Shown: positions 1 to 8,700 of the stretch, one piece after another
Position numbering within the stretch: the stretch's first letter is position 1
Layout of the letters: each line of letters begins with the position of its first letter
NCBI GenBank assembly: GCA_964614855.1
Contig: CAZTMX010000026.1
Location: forward strand, 1 to 22,733
DNA from: CAWJHE01 sp964614855
Lineage (GTDB): Bacteria; Chloroflexota; Anaerolineae; Anaerolineales; UBA4823
DNA: 22,733 nt
Direction: 5' to 3'
Made by a program: the position numbers and the translations under genes
The notes under the pieces: generated by a model
Databases searched by the model: none
Seen by the model: only the letters and a program-made list of their open reading frames with translations
What the model was told of the DNA's origin: nothing

Positions 1-1
1 A

Positions 2-79
2 TTGGTGGGTGTGGGAGCCGATGCAGCCGTCATAGGCGAGCCTCTTTTGAATATGGGTGGGTTTTTGTCAGGGAGTTAA
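2..79 (+). CDS. Possible 3' end of a gene running in from the left
   Basis: An open frame enters at the left edge and stops with TAA at 77-79, giving about 25 residues that include GVGADAAVIGEPLL. A Gly-Ala-Asp-Ala stretch followed by a hydrophobic Gly-containing strand resembles the last strand and phosphate-binding loop of some TIM-barrel enzymes, but this is far too little to name a family. Another frame is open from 1 to 165 and reads less like protein. From 80 to 245 I see no gene; that stretch holds the leader of the next gene. Confidence 0.3.
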   Translation: MVGVGADAAVIGEPLLNMGGFLSGS

Positions 80-245
80 TGGTAACACAATTTCCAGCTT
101 GGCGAAATCATCGTAGGAATTATTTGCCTGGTCAATTCGTACATATCCGTGATATAAGTCAATGACAGGCAAGAAGAATTATGTTACGCTGATAAGGCTT
201 GGAAACCAGATAAAATCAAAAAGATAAATTATCAAGGAGAATTCA

Positions 246-929
246 ATGAACACAACCGTAGCAAAGATTTTCCGCATCGTTGCAGTCGTCCTTCTGGGTC
301 TGACCGCTGCCATCAACCTGCTCGGCGGAGCAGGCACCACCTGCGCAGCCTTCCTGACTGAAAATTTCCCAAGCATGGCGCCGCTCCTGCCCTTCCGCTG
401 GCTGTACCAGCTTCTGGTGGTGCTGACAGTACCGCTGGGCATCGCAGGCATCTGGGCGCTGGTGAACCTGGTGCGCGGCAAGACAAAAGCCTACCAACAG
501 GCGTTGATCTTGCTGGTTGTGGGTGTGGTCCTGGGGGCGGTGCATATGGCGGCTTCCCTGGCGCTGCGTGGAAATGCTATTCCATCGAATGTTAAGTTGT
601 ATCTGAACGCGCTCACATTGGTCTTCTTCTTGATTTTCTGGACGCCCGGGCTGCGAAAGTACATGGATTTCTCGCGCGGGGGTAAATCGGCCAGCAACCT
701 CACCGCAGGTGGGGCAGCGGCGATCATCGCCGGGTTGGTCGTGCTTACCACAGGCATCTGGGCTGGTCCTTCGCACACCTACATGGGAGAGAACTGGGTG
801 AATGTGTTGTTTGTCCCGCTGATGGTTTTCGGCAGCCTGCTCACAGGCAGCGGGTTAGGTCTGCTGGGGCTGGTTTTGTGGCGCACCCCACAAACTACTG
901 CTCAGGAGTTGGGCAGCGAGCCGGCGTAA
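246..929 (+). CDS. Polytopic membrane protein of unknown function
   Basis: I do not recognise the family. The protein has 227 residues and about six hydrophobic segments (roughly 8-28, 50-77, 84-108, 117-135, 152-173 and 185-212), so it should sit in the cytoplasmic membrane with short loops. The basic residues after segment 2 (VRGKTK) and after segment 4 (LRKYMDFSRGGK) suggest these loops face the cytoplasm. No enzymatic or transport signature is visible. The start is well supported by AAGGAG at 234-239, six bases before the ATG. A 177-base spacer separates it from the protoglobin gene, so the two need not be co-transcribed. Confidence 0.8.
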   Translation: MNTTVAKIFRIVAVVLLGLTAAINLLGGAGTTCAAFLTENFPSMAPLLPFRWLYQLLVVLTVPLGIAGIWALVNLVRGKTKAYQQALILLVVGVVLGAVHMAASLALRGNAIPSNVKLYLNALTLVFFLIFWTPGLRKYMDFSRGGKSASNLTAGGAAAIIAGLVVLTTGIWAGPSHTYMGENWVNVLFVPLMVFGSLLTGSGLGLLGLVLWRTPQTTAQELGSEPA

Positions 930-954
930 GTCGTAAGGGCAGGTTCGTCAGGTC

Positions 955-989
955 TTGGGGACGACCGGACAAAAATTGGGAACGACCAG
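955..989. repeat. Imperfect 14-bp direct repeat, 21-bp period
   Basis: TTGGGGACGACCGG (955-968) and TTGGGAACGACCAG (976-989) match at 12 of 14 positions and start 21 bases apart, about two helical turns. They lie in the spacer between the membrane protein and the protoglobin gene, about 120-150 bases before the latter. A short inverted repeat, CTGCA-GTATA-TGCAG, follows at 1045-1059. Either could be a regulator binding site for the protoglobin gene; this is inference, and I see no convincing -35/-10 pair nearby. Confidence 0.35.
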
Positions 990-1106
990 CCAAGTTTTTT
1001 GGGCGGCTTCCCTGCGAGAATGTGTAATATGATGAACCAAGTAGCTGCAGTATATGCAGTCGAAGTATTGGTATTTGTTTAGATATTTTACAGGTAAAGA
1101 GGAACG

Positions 1107-2045
1107 ATGGAAGCAAATACAATCATGCAGAAACTTGATACCCAGGATCAGCAGATCCCGGCATTAGCCTGGGAGTTAACCGGTCTGCAGCCGGACCCGT
1201 GGGAGGAATGGCAGCGCATGGCCAAATTCCTGGATTTCAATGCAGACGACCGGCGGGCGATGCTGGAGACGGTGGAGCCGCTGTTTCGGCGCGGGCATGA
1301 GCTGGTTGTGGGCAACTATGACTACCTGCTGAAAAATCCGGAGACGGCGGCGATCCTGGGTTGGGATCAAGGCGCCGACCCGCAACACCTGGCGGAGCGC
1401 CGGCGCTTCTTCACCATCTGGCTGGCGCGTACACTGGGCATCGACCAGTCGGAGGAGTTTGCGCGTTACCTTTTCCGCGCCGGTCAGATGCACGCCGCGC
1501 ACGGCCCGCGCCGGGCGTATGTACCCGATGTGTATGTCACTGGCGCCATCAGCCTGGTAAATGCCACCTTCGCCCGTTTTTTACAGGAAGAAATGCCGGG
1601 CGACCCGATTGTGCCCTTTGCGCTGGCAGGCTGGAATAAAAGCCTGAGCCTGCACCTGCATATGATGCTGCAGGGGTTTCGCTCGGCGCAGGAGCTGGAT
1701 CGAGGTGACTTCCCCCTGCAGGTGGAATTCTACGCCCGGCTGCGCACCCTGGTCGGACGAAATTCGCTGACCATGCATGCAGCCCAAAACGAGCGCCTGG
1801 AGCACGCGCTGCACAAGCTGTTCAACTACCTGCCGCACCTGCGCCAGGAAATCTTTGACCGCTCCTGGCTGGAAAGCGAGCGGCTGGACGCCAGCGGCAC
1901 ACCCTGGCTGGAAGTGCACCCGGCTTACCGGGTAAAACAGGGCTGGCGGCTGCTCTTGAACGGCAAGGATGTGGCCTATTACGGCGGTCTGCAGAACCAA
2001 CTGCAGCCTGGCGACCGCCTGGATATTTTCCCACCCGGCCGCTAA
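1107..2045 (+). CDS. Protoglobin domain fused to a MoaD/ThiS-like beta-grasp domain
   Basis: Residues about 25-195 look like a protoglobin/globin-sensor haem domain: all-helical, with AGQMHAAHG around His129 as the likely proximal haem ligand, followed by the aromatic-rich helix YVPDVYVTGAIS. Residues about 203-312 read as a complete MoaD-type ubiquitin-like domain: a first strand VEFYARLRTLVGR, a middle helix (LEHALHKLFNYLPHLRQEI), then LLLNGKDVAYYGGL and PGDRLDIFPP. MoaD and ThiS proteins normally end in Gly-Gly, which is adenylated and thiocarboxylated; this protein ends FPPGR, so that chemistry looks impossible without processing. Likely a cytoplasmic gas or redox sensor, or a haem protein with a protein-docking tail. 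AGAGGA precedes the start. The DUF166 gene follows after 12 bases, which suggests one operon. Confidence 0.8.
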   Translation: MEANTIMQKLDTQDQQIPALAWELTGLQPDPWEEWQRMAKFLDFNADDRRAMLETVEPLFRRGHELVVGNYDYLLKNPETAAILGWDQGADPQHLAERRRFFTIWLARTLGIDQSEEFARYLFRAGQMHAAHGPRRAYVPDVYVTGAISLVNATFARFLQEEMPGDPIVPFALAGWNKSLSLHLHMMLQGFRSAQELDRGDFPLQVEFYARLRTLVGRNSLTMHAAQNERLEHALHKLFNYLPHLRQEIFDRSWLESERLDASGTPWLEVHPAYRVKQGWRLLLNGKDVAYYGGLQNQLQPGDRLDIFPPGR

Positions 2046-2057
2046 GCAGATAAATTC

Positions 2058-2906
2058 ATGCGCATACTCGCCATTTACAACGGGGAATACGGGCGCCGGC
2101 ATATTGCCAACCTGGAGCGTTTTATCCAGGCGCAAGCCGGTGTGCAGCCACAGGGTGAACTGCCTTCGGGCATGCAGCCCACTGGCGCAGTTCAAAATGA
2201 TATGCTGCCCAAAGGCGCGCCGCTCGATTGGAGTCTGGAAACCTGGCAGGCGCCGGCAATCCTGCCCCCGGTGATCGATTATCCGGAAGATTACCTCCCC
2301 GCCAGTTTGCCGCAGGTGGATCTGATCCTTTCCTTTGCCGAGGTGCGCGGGGTAGCCGAGCTGCTGCCGGATATCGCCCAGATGACCCGCGCCCAGGCCG
2401 TGTTGGCTCCGGTGGATAACGAAGCCTGGCTGCCGCGCGGGTTGGCACGCCAGCTGCGCGGTTGGCTGGAGCGCATGGGCGTGGCCTGCGCCACCCCCAA
2501 GCCGCTGTGCTCGCTTACCGAGACGGATTACAGCCTGACCCGGCGCGAGCGGCTAAGTTACGATAGCCCCTTGATCTCTGAGTTCGCCCGCTATTTTGGA
2601 CAACCCGTCTTGCGCCTGCACATCGACGAAACCAGCCGCACCATCACCGCCGTTGACTTGCAACGCGATGCAGTTTGCGGCTGCGCCCGTTTTGTGGCAG
2701 AGGGTCTGGTTGGCGCTTCACTGGACGAAGCGGAAGAAAAAGCGGGTCTATTGCACCACCACTTCCCCTGCCTGGCTTCGATGGGCAAAGACCCGGATTT
2801 TGGGGACACGCTGATGCACATTTCAGGCAATATCCTCAAGGACTCGATTAGCGAACAACTTAAACCCTACAGGCGTTACCTGGAACCTGGCACGCGCGCA
2901 GAATAA
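2058..2906 (+). CDS. DUF166 family protein
   Basis: The 282-residue protein matches what I remember of the DUF166 family, known mainly from archaea and some Chloroflexota and without an established function. Family-like features are the start MRILAIYNGEYGRRHI, the middle strand VDLILSFAEVRG (88-98), and a C-terminal block with VCGCARFVAEGL (206-217), HHHFPCLASM (233-242) and GDTLMHISGN (249-258). Cys207, Cys209 and Cys238 next to His233-235 could bind a metal or do thiol chemistry; this is inference. I recall that some relatives carry selenocysteine, but here the positions are ordinary Cys codons with no in-frame TGA. Residues 28-65 are low-complexity and probably a loop. No strong ribosome site precedes the ATG, so translation may be coupled to the protoglobin-MoaD gene 12 bases upstream. 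Confidence 0.8.
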   Translation: MRILAIYNGEYGRRHIANLERFIQAQAGVQPQGELPSGMQPTGAVQNDMLPKGAPLDWSLETWQAPAILPPVIDYPEDYLPASLPQVDLILSFAEVRGVAELLPDIAQMTRAQAVLAPVDNEAWLPRGLARQLRGWLERMGVACATPKPLCSLTETDYSLTRRERLSYDSPLISEFARYFGQPVLRLHIDETSRTITAVDLQRDAVCGCARFVAEGLVGASLDEAEEKAGLLHHHFPCLASMGKDPDFGDTLMHISGNILKDSISEQLKPYRRYLEPGTRAE

Positions 2907-2987
2907 CCTGCATCTGCCCATGCCGCATCTCCGCACATTCGAAATTGTGGTAAACTGCTGCAGATAACCCACTTTACGATGCGGACG

Positions 2988-5000
2988 ATGGACGAAAAAA
3001 CCCTGCACTTGCTCGAATACCCAAAGATCCTGGAGCGCCTGGCGGCATACTGCGCCTTCCCCGCTTCGGCTGATAAAGCGCGGCGCCTGCTGCCTGCCCC
3101 GCACCTGATCGAAGCGCGCCGCCTGCAAAAGGAAACCAGCGAAGCGGTGCGTCTGCTTTCGGTGGATTACGATCTCACCATCGGCGGGGCGCGCGATGTG
3201 CGCGCTGCGGTGGATCTGGCTCGCCACGGCGGTGTGCTGGAACCCTTCGAGCTGCTGGATATCAAGCACACCATGATCTCGGCGCGCACCCTGGCACGCA
3301 CCTTTGAACGCATCGGGGCGCAATACCCGGTGCTGGCGGATATCGTCTTCCAGCTACCGCCGCCGCTTGGGATCATCGATGCGGTTTCGCGCGCCATCTC
3401 GGATCGCGGTGAAATCCTGGATAACGCCTCAGATAAGCTGGCGCAAATCCGGCATGACCTGCGCATTGTGCATGAGCGGCTGCTGTCCAAGCTGCAGCGC
3501 ATGACGAGCGATCCAAAGCTGACGCCGTATCTGCAGGAAGCGCTGGTCACCCAGCGCGATGGGCGCTATGTGATCCCGCTGCGGGCAGAGTTCAAAGGGC
3601 GCATCAAAGCCATCATCCACGACCAGTCGTCATCCGGCGCCACGCTGTTTATTGAGCCGCTCTCGGTGGTGGAGCAGAACAACCAGTACCGCGAGCTGCA
3701 GCTGGGTGAGCGTGACGAAGAGCGCCGAATTCTATCGGAGCTTTCGCGCCAGGTGGGTTTGAACGCAGAGGAAATTGAGCACACGGTGGAGGTGCTGGCG
3801 GTGCTCGACCTGGCGCTGGCACGCGCCAGGTATGCCTATGACCTGCAAGCCAGCGAGCCCATCTTGCATGAGCTGCCAGAAAAACCCGGACCGAAGAGCA
3901 AAACTGCCAACCCTGGGGCGCGCATCCGCCTGTACCAGGCGCGCCACCCCTTGCTTGACCCCGAGACGGTGGTCGCCATCGATGTNNNNNNNNNNNNNNN
4001 NNNNNNNNNNNNNNNNNNNNNNNNNNNNNNNNNNNNNNNNNNNNNNNNNNNNNNNNNNNNNNNNNNNNNNNNNNNNNNNNNNNNNAACCCCGAAGACCTG
4101 CGCGCGGATGACCTGCTCAATGAAATCCACCACCAGCGCGACCTGGCACGCCAGGCGCGAGCTCAGGCAGAGCGCGCCCGCCAGGATGCTGAAGACCTGC
4201 GGGTGCAATTGCTGACCCGGCTGGAGAAGATCGAGGATGAACGGCGCTTTATCCTGGAACACACACGCCAGGATGCAGCCGGCCAGTTGGAAGCGCTGCA
4301 AGAAGAAGTGGCTCAGGTGCGGCGAGAGCTGGCGCGTGCCCGCCAGCCTGTGGAACCGCTGAGGGAAGTTGTCGAAAAGATCGAGGCGCTGGAAGAGAGG
4401 GTTGAGCAACCTGTTCAGCAGATTGAAACCCCAGAGCTGCGCCAGGTAAGGCAGATGAGGCGCCCGATTCGCGTGGGGGATAAAGTGCGATTACGCAACC
4501 TGGGGGCGCAGGGTATGGTAACCGCGCTGAGCGATGAAGAGGCCGAAGTACAGGTGGGTGTTTTACGGGTGCGCACACGCATCGGCGATATCCTGCACGC
4601 CAGCGATGTCCAGCCTGATGCGCAGACCGCAGTCGAAGGCAGCCGCTTACGCCAGGCGAAAAGCGAAGCTGCGTCAGAGAGCGCCAAACAAACCGAAGGC
4701 AAAACCGCTGAGACTGGCACCACAGCCAGGGGAGAAGCGGGTCTGGCTGCTTCGCCCGGTTTTGAGCTGGATCTGCGCGGGCGGCGGGCGGATGACGCCC
4801 TGGACGCCCTGGAACGCTACCTGGATACGGCATTTATCGCCGGGTTGCCCTTTGTGCGCATCATCCACGGTAAAGGCACCGGACGGCTGCGCGAAGTGGT
4901 GCGGCAGGCGCTGGCGCAGAGCGAGCATGTTCGCTCCTATGAATCAGGCGGCGATAAAGAAGGCGGCGAAGGGGTCACCGTCGCTAAGCTGTCTCAGTAG
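2988..5000 (+). CDS. mutS2: MutS2 family nuclease/ATPase, interrupted by an assembly gap
   Basis: MutS2 proteins act on branched DNA or on stalled, collided ribosomes. Before the gap the sequence covers the N-terminal core and clamp regions (MDEKTLHLLEYPKILERLAA at the start, SSSGATLFIEPLSVVE later) and reaches RHPLLDPETVVAID, just ahead of the ATPase domain. After the gap come a long charged coiled coil (4098-4430), a KOW-like segment (RVGDKVRLRNLGAQGMV), a low-complexity linker and a C-terminal Smr domain with LDLRGRR and HGKGTG. Walker A, Walker B and the rest of the ATPase, about 200 residues, are absent because they fall in the N run, so the true gene is longer than shown. Both sides happen to be in one frame. 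I prefer the ATG at 2988 over 2979 because family members begin near MDEKTL; neither has a good ribosome site. TGGTAAACT at 2948-2956 resembles a weak extended -10. Confidence 0.93.
   Translation: MDEKTLHLLEYPKILERLAAYCAFPASADKARRLLPAPHLIEARRLQKETSEAVRLLSVDYDLTIGGARDVRAAVDLARHGGVLEPFELLDIKHTMISARTLARTFERIGAQYPVLADIVFQLPPPLGIIDAVSRAISDRGEILDNASDKLAQIRHDLRIVHERLLSKLQRMTSDPKLTPYLQEALVTQRDGRYVIPLRAEFKGRIKAIIHDQSSSGATLFIEPLSVVEQNNQYRELQLGERDEERRILSELSRQVGLNAEEIEHTVEVLAVLDLALARARYAYDLQASEPILHELPEKPGPKSKTANPGARIRLYQARHPLLDPETVVAIDXXXXXXXXXXXXXXXXXXXXXXXXXXXXXXXXXXNPEDLRADDLLNEIHHQRDLARQARAQAERARQDAEDLRVQLLTRLEKIEDERRFILEHTRQDAAGQLEALQEEVAQVRRELARARQPVEPLREVVEKIEALEERVEQPVQQIETPELRQVRQMRRPIRVGDKVRLRNLGAQGMVTALSDEEAEVQVGVLRVRTRIGDILHASDVQPDAQTAVEGSRLRQAKSEAASESAKQTEGKTAETGTTARGEAGLAASPGFELDLRGRRADDALDALERYLDTAFIAGLPFVRIIHGKGTGRLREVVRQALAQSEHVRSYESGGDKEGGEGVTVAKLSQ
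3986..4085. other. Assembly gap (100 Ns)
   Basis: Exactly 100 unknown bases inside mutS2. A round 100 is the usual placeholder for a gap of unknown size. From the missing MutS2 ATPase domain I estimate that about 600 bases are really absent. Confidence 0.97.
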
Positions 5001-5076
5001 GAACCATCTGGGGGCAGGGAACGTCTAGCATTCAGTAAGTACTTCCCACAATAGATGTGTGCTCAAGGAGAAATTC

Positions 5077-5631
5077 ATGATAACCCGTTTGATCCTATTA
5101 TCGCTCCTGGTAGGGGGGCTGGTGGCAGGCTGTGATGAAGCTACGCCGGCAACTGGTCAGCCAGGTGGAACCCATGATGGCAGCACCCTGCCCGGTGAGC
5201 CGGTGTTGCTCACACCCGAGAGCACAAAAACCGCCCCCGCAAGCAACCTCGATCCAGGTACACTCGGGCTGGATGAAGATATGGTGTTGCATTTTACTCG
5301 CGAGGGCGGTCTTTCAGGCGCCGATGAGGAATGGACGCTCTACCGGGATGGGCGCCTGGTTTCCAAGGACGGCGCTTTTTACCAGGTGACCACGGCGCAG
5401 GTGGATACGCTGCTGGCAGACCTGGAGCGCCTGGGGTTGTTCAACGTCAGCGCACCGGCGGGTCTGGCTGCCGGGTGCTGTGATGGATACCTGTACTCCT
5501 TGGCTGTCCAACGCGCTGAGCGTGTTGTCCAGGTGCAGGCTGCCGATGGGTTGGAGAACATCCCGCATGCGGTGTGGGATGCCATCAACAAGGTACAGGA
5601 GTTTATCGTTGCGGTTGAAATGAACGCCTGA
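5077..5631 (+). CDS. Small putative lipoprotein
   Basis: The 184-residue protein starts MITRLILLSLLVGGLVAGC; the LVAG-C lipobox puts the lipidated cysteine at residue 19, so it should be membrane-anchored and exposed outside the cell. A Thr/Pro/Gly-rich linker (about 20-65) leads to a small globular domain (about 70-184) with LHFTREGGLSG, EEWTLYRDGRLV and a late Cys-Cys pair in AAGCCDGYLYSLAV. I do not know its function. The ATG at 5077 is chosen over a GTG at 5059 because AAGGAG sits at 5065-5070, six bases upstream, and the signal peptide then starts cleanly. A terminator follows about 80 bases after the stop. Confidence 0.82.
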   Translation: MITRLILLSLLVGGLVAGCDEATPATGQPGGTHDGSTLPGEPVLLTPESTKTAPASNLDPGTLGLDEDMVLHFTREGGLSGADEEWTLYRDGRLVSKDGAFYQVTTAQVDTLLADLERLGLFNVSAPAGLAAGCCDGYLYSLAVQRAERVVQVQAADGLENIPHAVWDAINKVQEFIVAVEMNA

Positions 5632-5708
5632 CGGAGGACGAGGTTCCAGGGTGCGGCTGGCCGCGCGGTGGTTGACCGGCAGATGGATGACATCAAATTA
5701 TATAAATG

Positions 5709-5750
5709 AAACCGGCGCTCATTGTGATACTTTACAAGAGCGCCGGTTTT
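5709..5750. terminator. Intrinsic terminator between convergent genes
   Basis: A perfect 12-bp stem (5709-5720 AAACCGGCGCTC with 5739-5750 region, GAGCGCCGGTTT at 5738-5749) encloses a 17-base loop and is followed by TTTTGCATTTT on the plus strand. It ends the lipoprotein transcript. The A/T-rich flank on the other side may let it also act on the protease transcript, which stops at 5771. Confidence 0.8.
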
Positions 5751-5770
5751 GCATTTTACTGGTAGATGGA

Positions 5771-8700
5771 TTATCGCAGCGGCGGCGCCATCTCAGCTGA
5801 ACCGCCAGAAGCTGGGATGCCAAGGAAAACGCCTTCGAGTATTTCGACAGGACTGGCTGTATTAATGACCTGTAGCTGCGCCCAGTCGATCGACAGGACA
5901 TCCCAGGGATCGTAGTAATGGTACATGCCGATACCAACCCGACCGGAGGGCATGGATGAATCGTACCCCGACCAGAGCAGGACATCGTTGATATAGAACT
6001 TTAAGGAAGTACCGTTGGCAATGACCTTGAGCACATTCCAGGATTCCCCAGGGATAATGGCGCTGGAATATGTCCAAGGCACACCTTCATAGTCATCACC
6101 ATTGTAGAATTTATACACGGAATATTGGCCATCCGATATATATTGAAATAAATAGCCGTCATCCCAATTCCCGCTAGCAGATAACGGATCAGGCGTCCCG
6201 CGAACGATGAGCCTGTTGGCTGACAGCGTGTCGCCAACGCGTTTCATGCGCGCGCTGAAAATAAAATTGGAAAAGCTTTGGCTGCCGTAGGAGGCTGTGA
6301 CCACTCTATCGGCGACAGCGCTCTTTGCGCGCAGCTGGATATCCGAAACCGACCAGTCGCCAGTGATTGGCTTCCAGGGGGTGCTGCTGCCGTTAAACCC
6401 GCTGTGGAATGACTGCGTGGTGTTGGTCTTGAATACCAGCGGCAGGTAGCTTCTGCGCTCAAAGACCGGGTTGGTGTTGGCGCAGGTGTAAATATCCAGG
6501 TCGTCGACGTACCAGCCGAACCCGCTGCCTGTGCTGTCCGTGCCGATGCGGTAGCGGAAGCGCACATTTGCACCGGCCAGCGAGCTGAGTGACAGCCGGC
6601 TGGTGATCATCCCACTGCTCTTGTACACAAAAGCGCTTCTTCCCTTCAAAGGATTATCGAAACCGGTTGAAATATTCCCGGTATAGCCATTTTCTAGAAA
6701 CAAACTGCTTGCATCTGCCCAGGCGCCGCCGTTAACGCTGACTTCCAGCACACCGCCGTCATAATTTGGATACTCAAAAGAGTAGGCGTGATTGAAGGTC
6801 ATGTAGGCATTCGCTGGCAGTGTGACGCCCTGTGTCATCTGGATATACGAATCGCTGGTTTGCTGGATACCGTAGCCCCACAGGTTGTAAAACCCGCTGC
6901 TGGCGTAAGTGGCTTCGTAATCATAAGGGTTATCCGTTTGCGGGTAGCGCCAGACGTTCGGGCCGGTGTTGGCCGTGCTGGTCCACAGACCGCGCACCGG
7001 GTTCTCGAAATCCTCTTTGAACAGGCTGACTGCAGTCCCGCCCTTGAGATCAGCATAGTCCGCCTGGAACAGGTCGCCGGTGCTCAACGCATCGCGGTAC
7101 ATGTTCAAACCAACATAACCGTTGGTGTAGGTGTTATCCACCCCAGCCCAGACCAGGACGTCGTTGATGTAGAAGGTTAAGCGGTCACCTTGGGCCGTCA
7201 CACGCAGCTTGTTCCAAGAATCCCCAGTCAGGACGGCTGGATGGAAATTCAACGTTGATGAGACCAGGGTAGTGCTCACCCCGTCGTCATAGCGGTAGAC
7301 GCCAAAGCGCCCATCACGCGTGTAAAACATGTTGTACCCGCTGTGCCAGCGGTTTTCGGCGCCAAACGGTGAAGGGGTACCGCGCACCATCACACCGTTT
7401 GCTTTGTCACCTCCAGTGCGGCGCAGGTACACCTGGAAATCAAAATCACCGTATTTACTGGAGGTTTTTGCGCTGCTGGAGAAGGTATCCGGCGCACCCT
7501 GGGTGTAGTAGGTGGAGGCGTCGCTGGCCCACACACCCGATTGGGGCGTCCAGCCTGCAGATTCGCTGTTGAAGCTATTGTAAAAGGTGTAGTTTGTACA
7601 CTGGATGGGGGCGCTGACTGGGCACAATGTGGGCTGTTTGCTCATCTCCACCGCTGCAGCAGCTTTACTTACTTCATTACAATTCGCATCGGTAATCCCA
7701 TAATCGGCATACCCGACCAGGTTCTTGCAAGCCTGGATCATGGCGCTGTTGAGGTCCTGGTAATCGCTGGCGGATGTCAGCAGGTGGGTTTGCACTTCGT
7801 AAAAAATGCGAGCGGTTTTGGCTGGGCCGAGCGCGGATATGGTATAGCCGTTGAAGGCGCCGCCGTCCACCATCAGGTAGGCCGCTTTGTTGGCCACACC
7901 GCTGTTGTGGTGAACCCCGCCGTTATCGGCTGTGCCGCACCAGTACAGGGAACTGGTCATTTTGTCCGGGTCGCTGAACGCAGTCGGGTCGCTCATGCTG
8001 CGGATCGCGCCGCCGGGCACGTTTTCTCCCAAGAGCCAGCGTACGTTGGGGTCATCGTTGGTGTGGCTGTCATCATACGCCAGGTCGATCAACTCACCCC
8101 AGATATCGCTGAAAGATTCGTTGATGGCGCCGGATTGCATGTAGTAGAAGAGGTTGCTCTCATGTTCGGTGACGCCGTGGGTCAGCTCATGCGCCACTAC
8201 ATCATCCGCACTGGCGTACCCGGAGCCGTAGACCATCTGAGAGCCGTTCCAGAAGGCGTTGTTGTACGGGCAGGATAAAGCGCTTGGGCAGTAACGCACA
8301 GTGCTCACCAGCGGCATACCCTTGTTGTCGATGCTGTCGCGCTTGTGCAGGCTCATGTAAAAATCATAAGTCCAACCGGAATAATCGTATGCCCGGTCAG
8401 CGTCGTAAATACCTGTGGCCAGGCCGCCCTCCACCCGAACCGGGCCCGCCCCAGGGAGGCCGTTCTCGACGTACGTGTTGGCGTTGTCATAAATCATGCG
8501 GTACTTCAGGCTGTCCACCTGGTTGAAATTCAGCACCAGGCTGCCCAAGGTGGCGTCGATCAGCACCAGCTCGCGCACATCCGGTGTCTGTGTACCGCTC
8601 ACTTCCATGCGCCAGACCAAGGTGCTGAAGCGCGGTCCTGGTGCGCCGAGCAGCATAGGGTTGTAGATCCACAGCTCGGGTTGGCTGCTTTGCAGCTCTG

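Noticed and set aside
1..165. A second frame open from the left edge to 165
   Set aside because: Composition is Arg/His-rich without a recognisable pattern; the frame ending at 79 reads more like protein, and neither is firm.
2058..2906. A selenocysteine site in the DUF166 gene
   Set aside because: The frame has no internal TGA; the CGC motif uses ordinary cysteine codons.
7541..8278. A 245-codon open frame on the plus strand within the protease gene
   Set aside because: Antisense to the M4 catalytic domain; caused by GC-rich codon bias.
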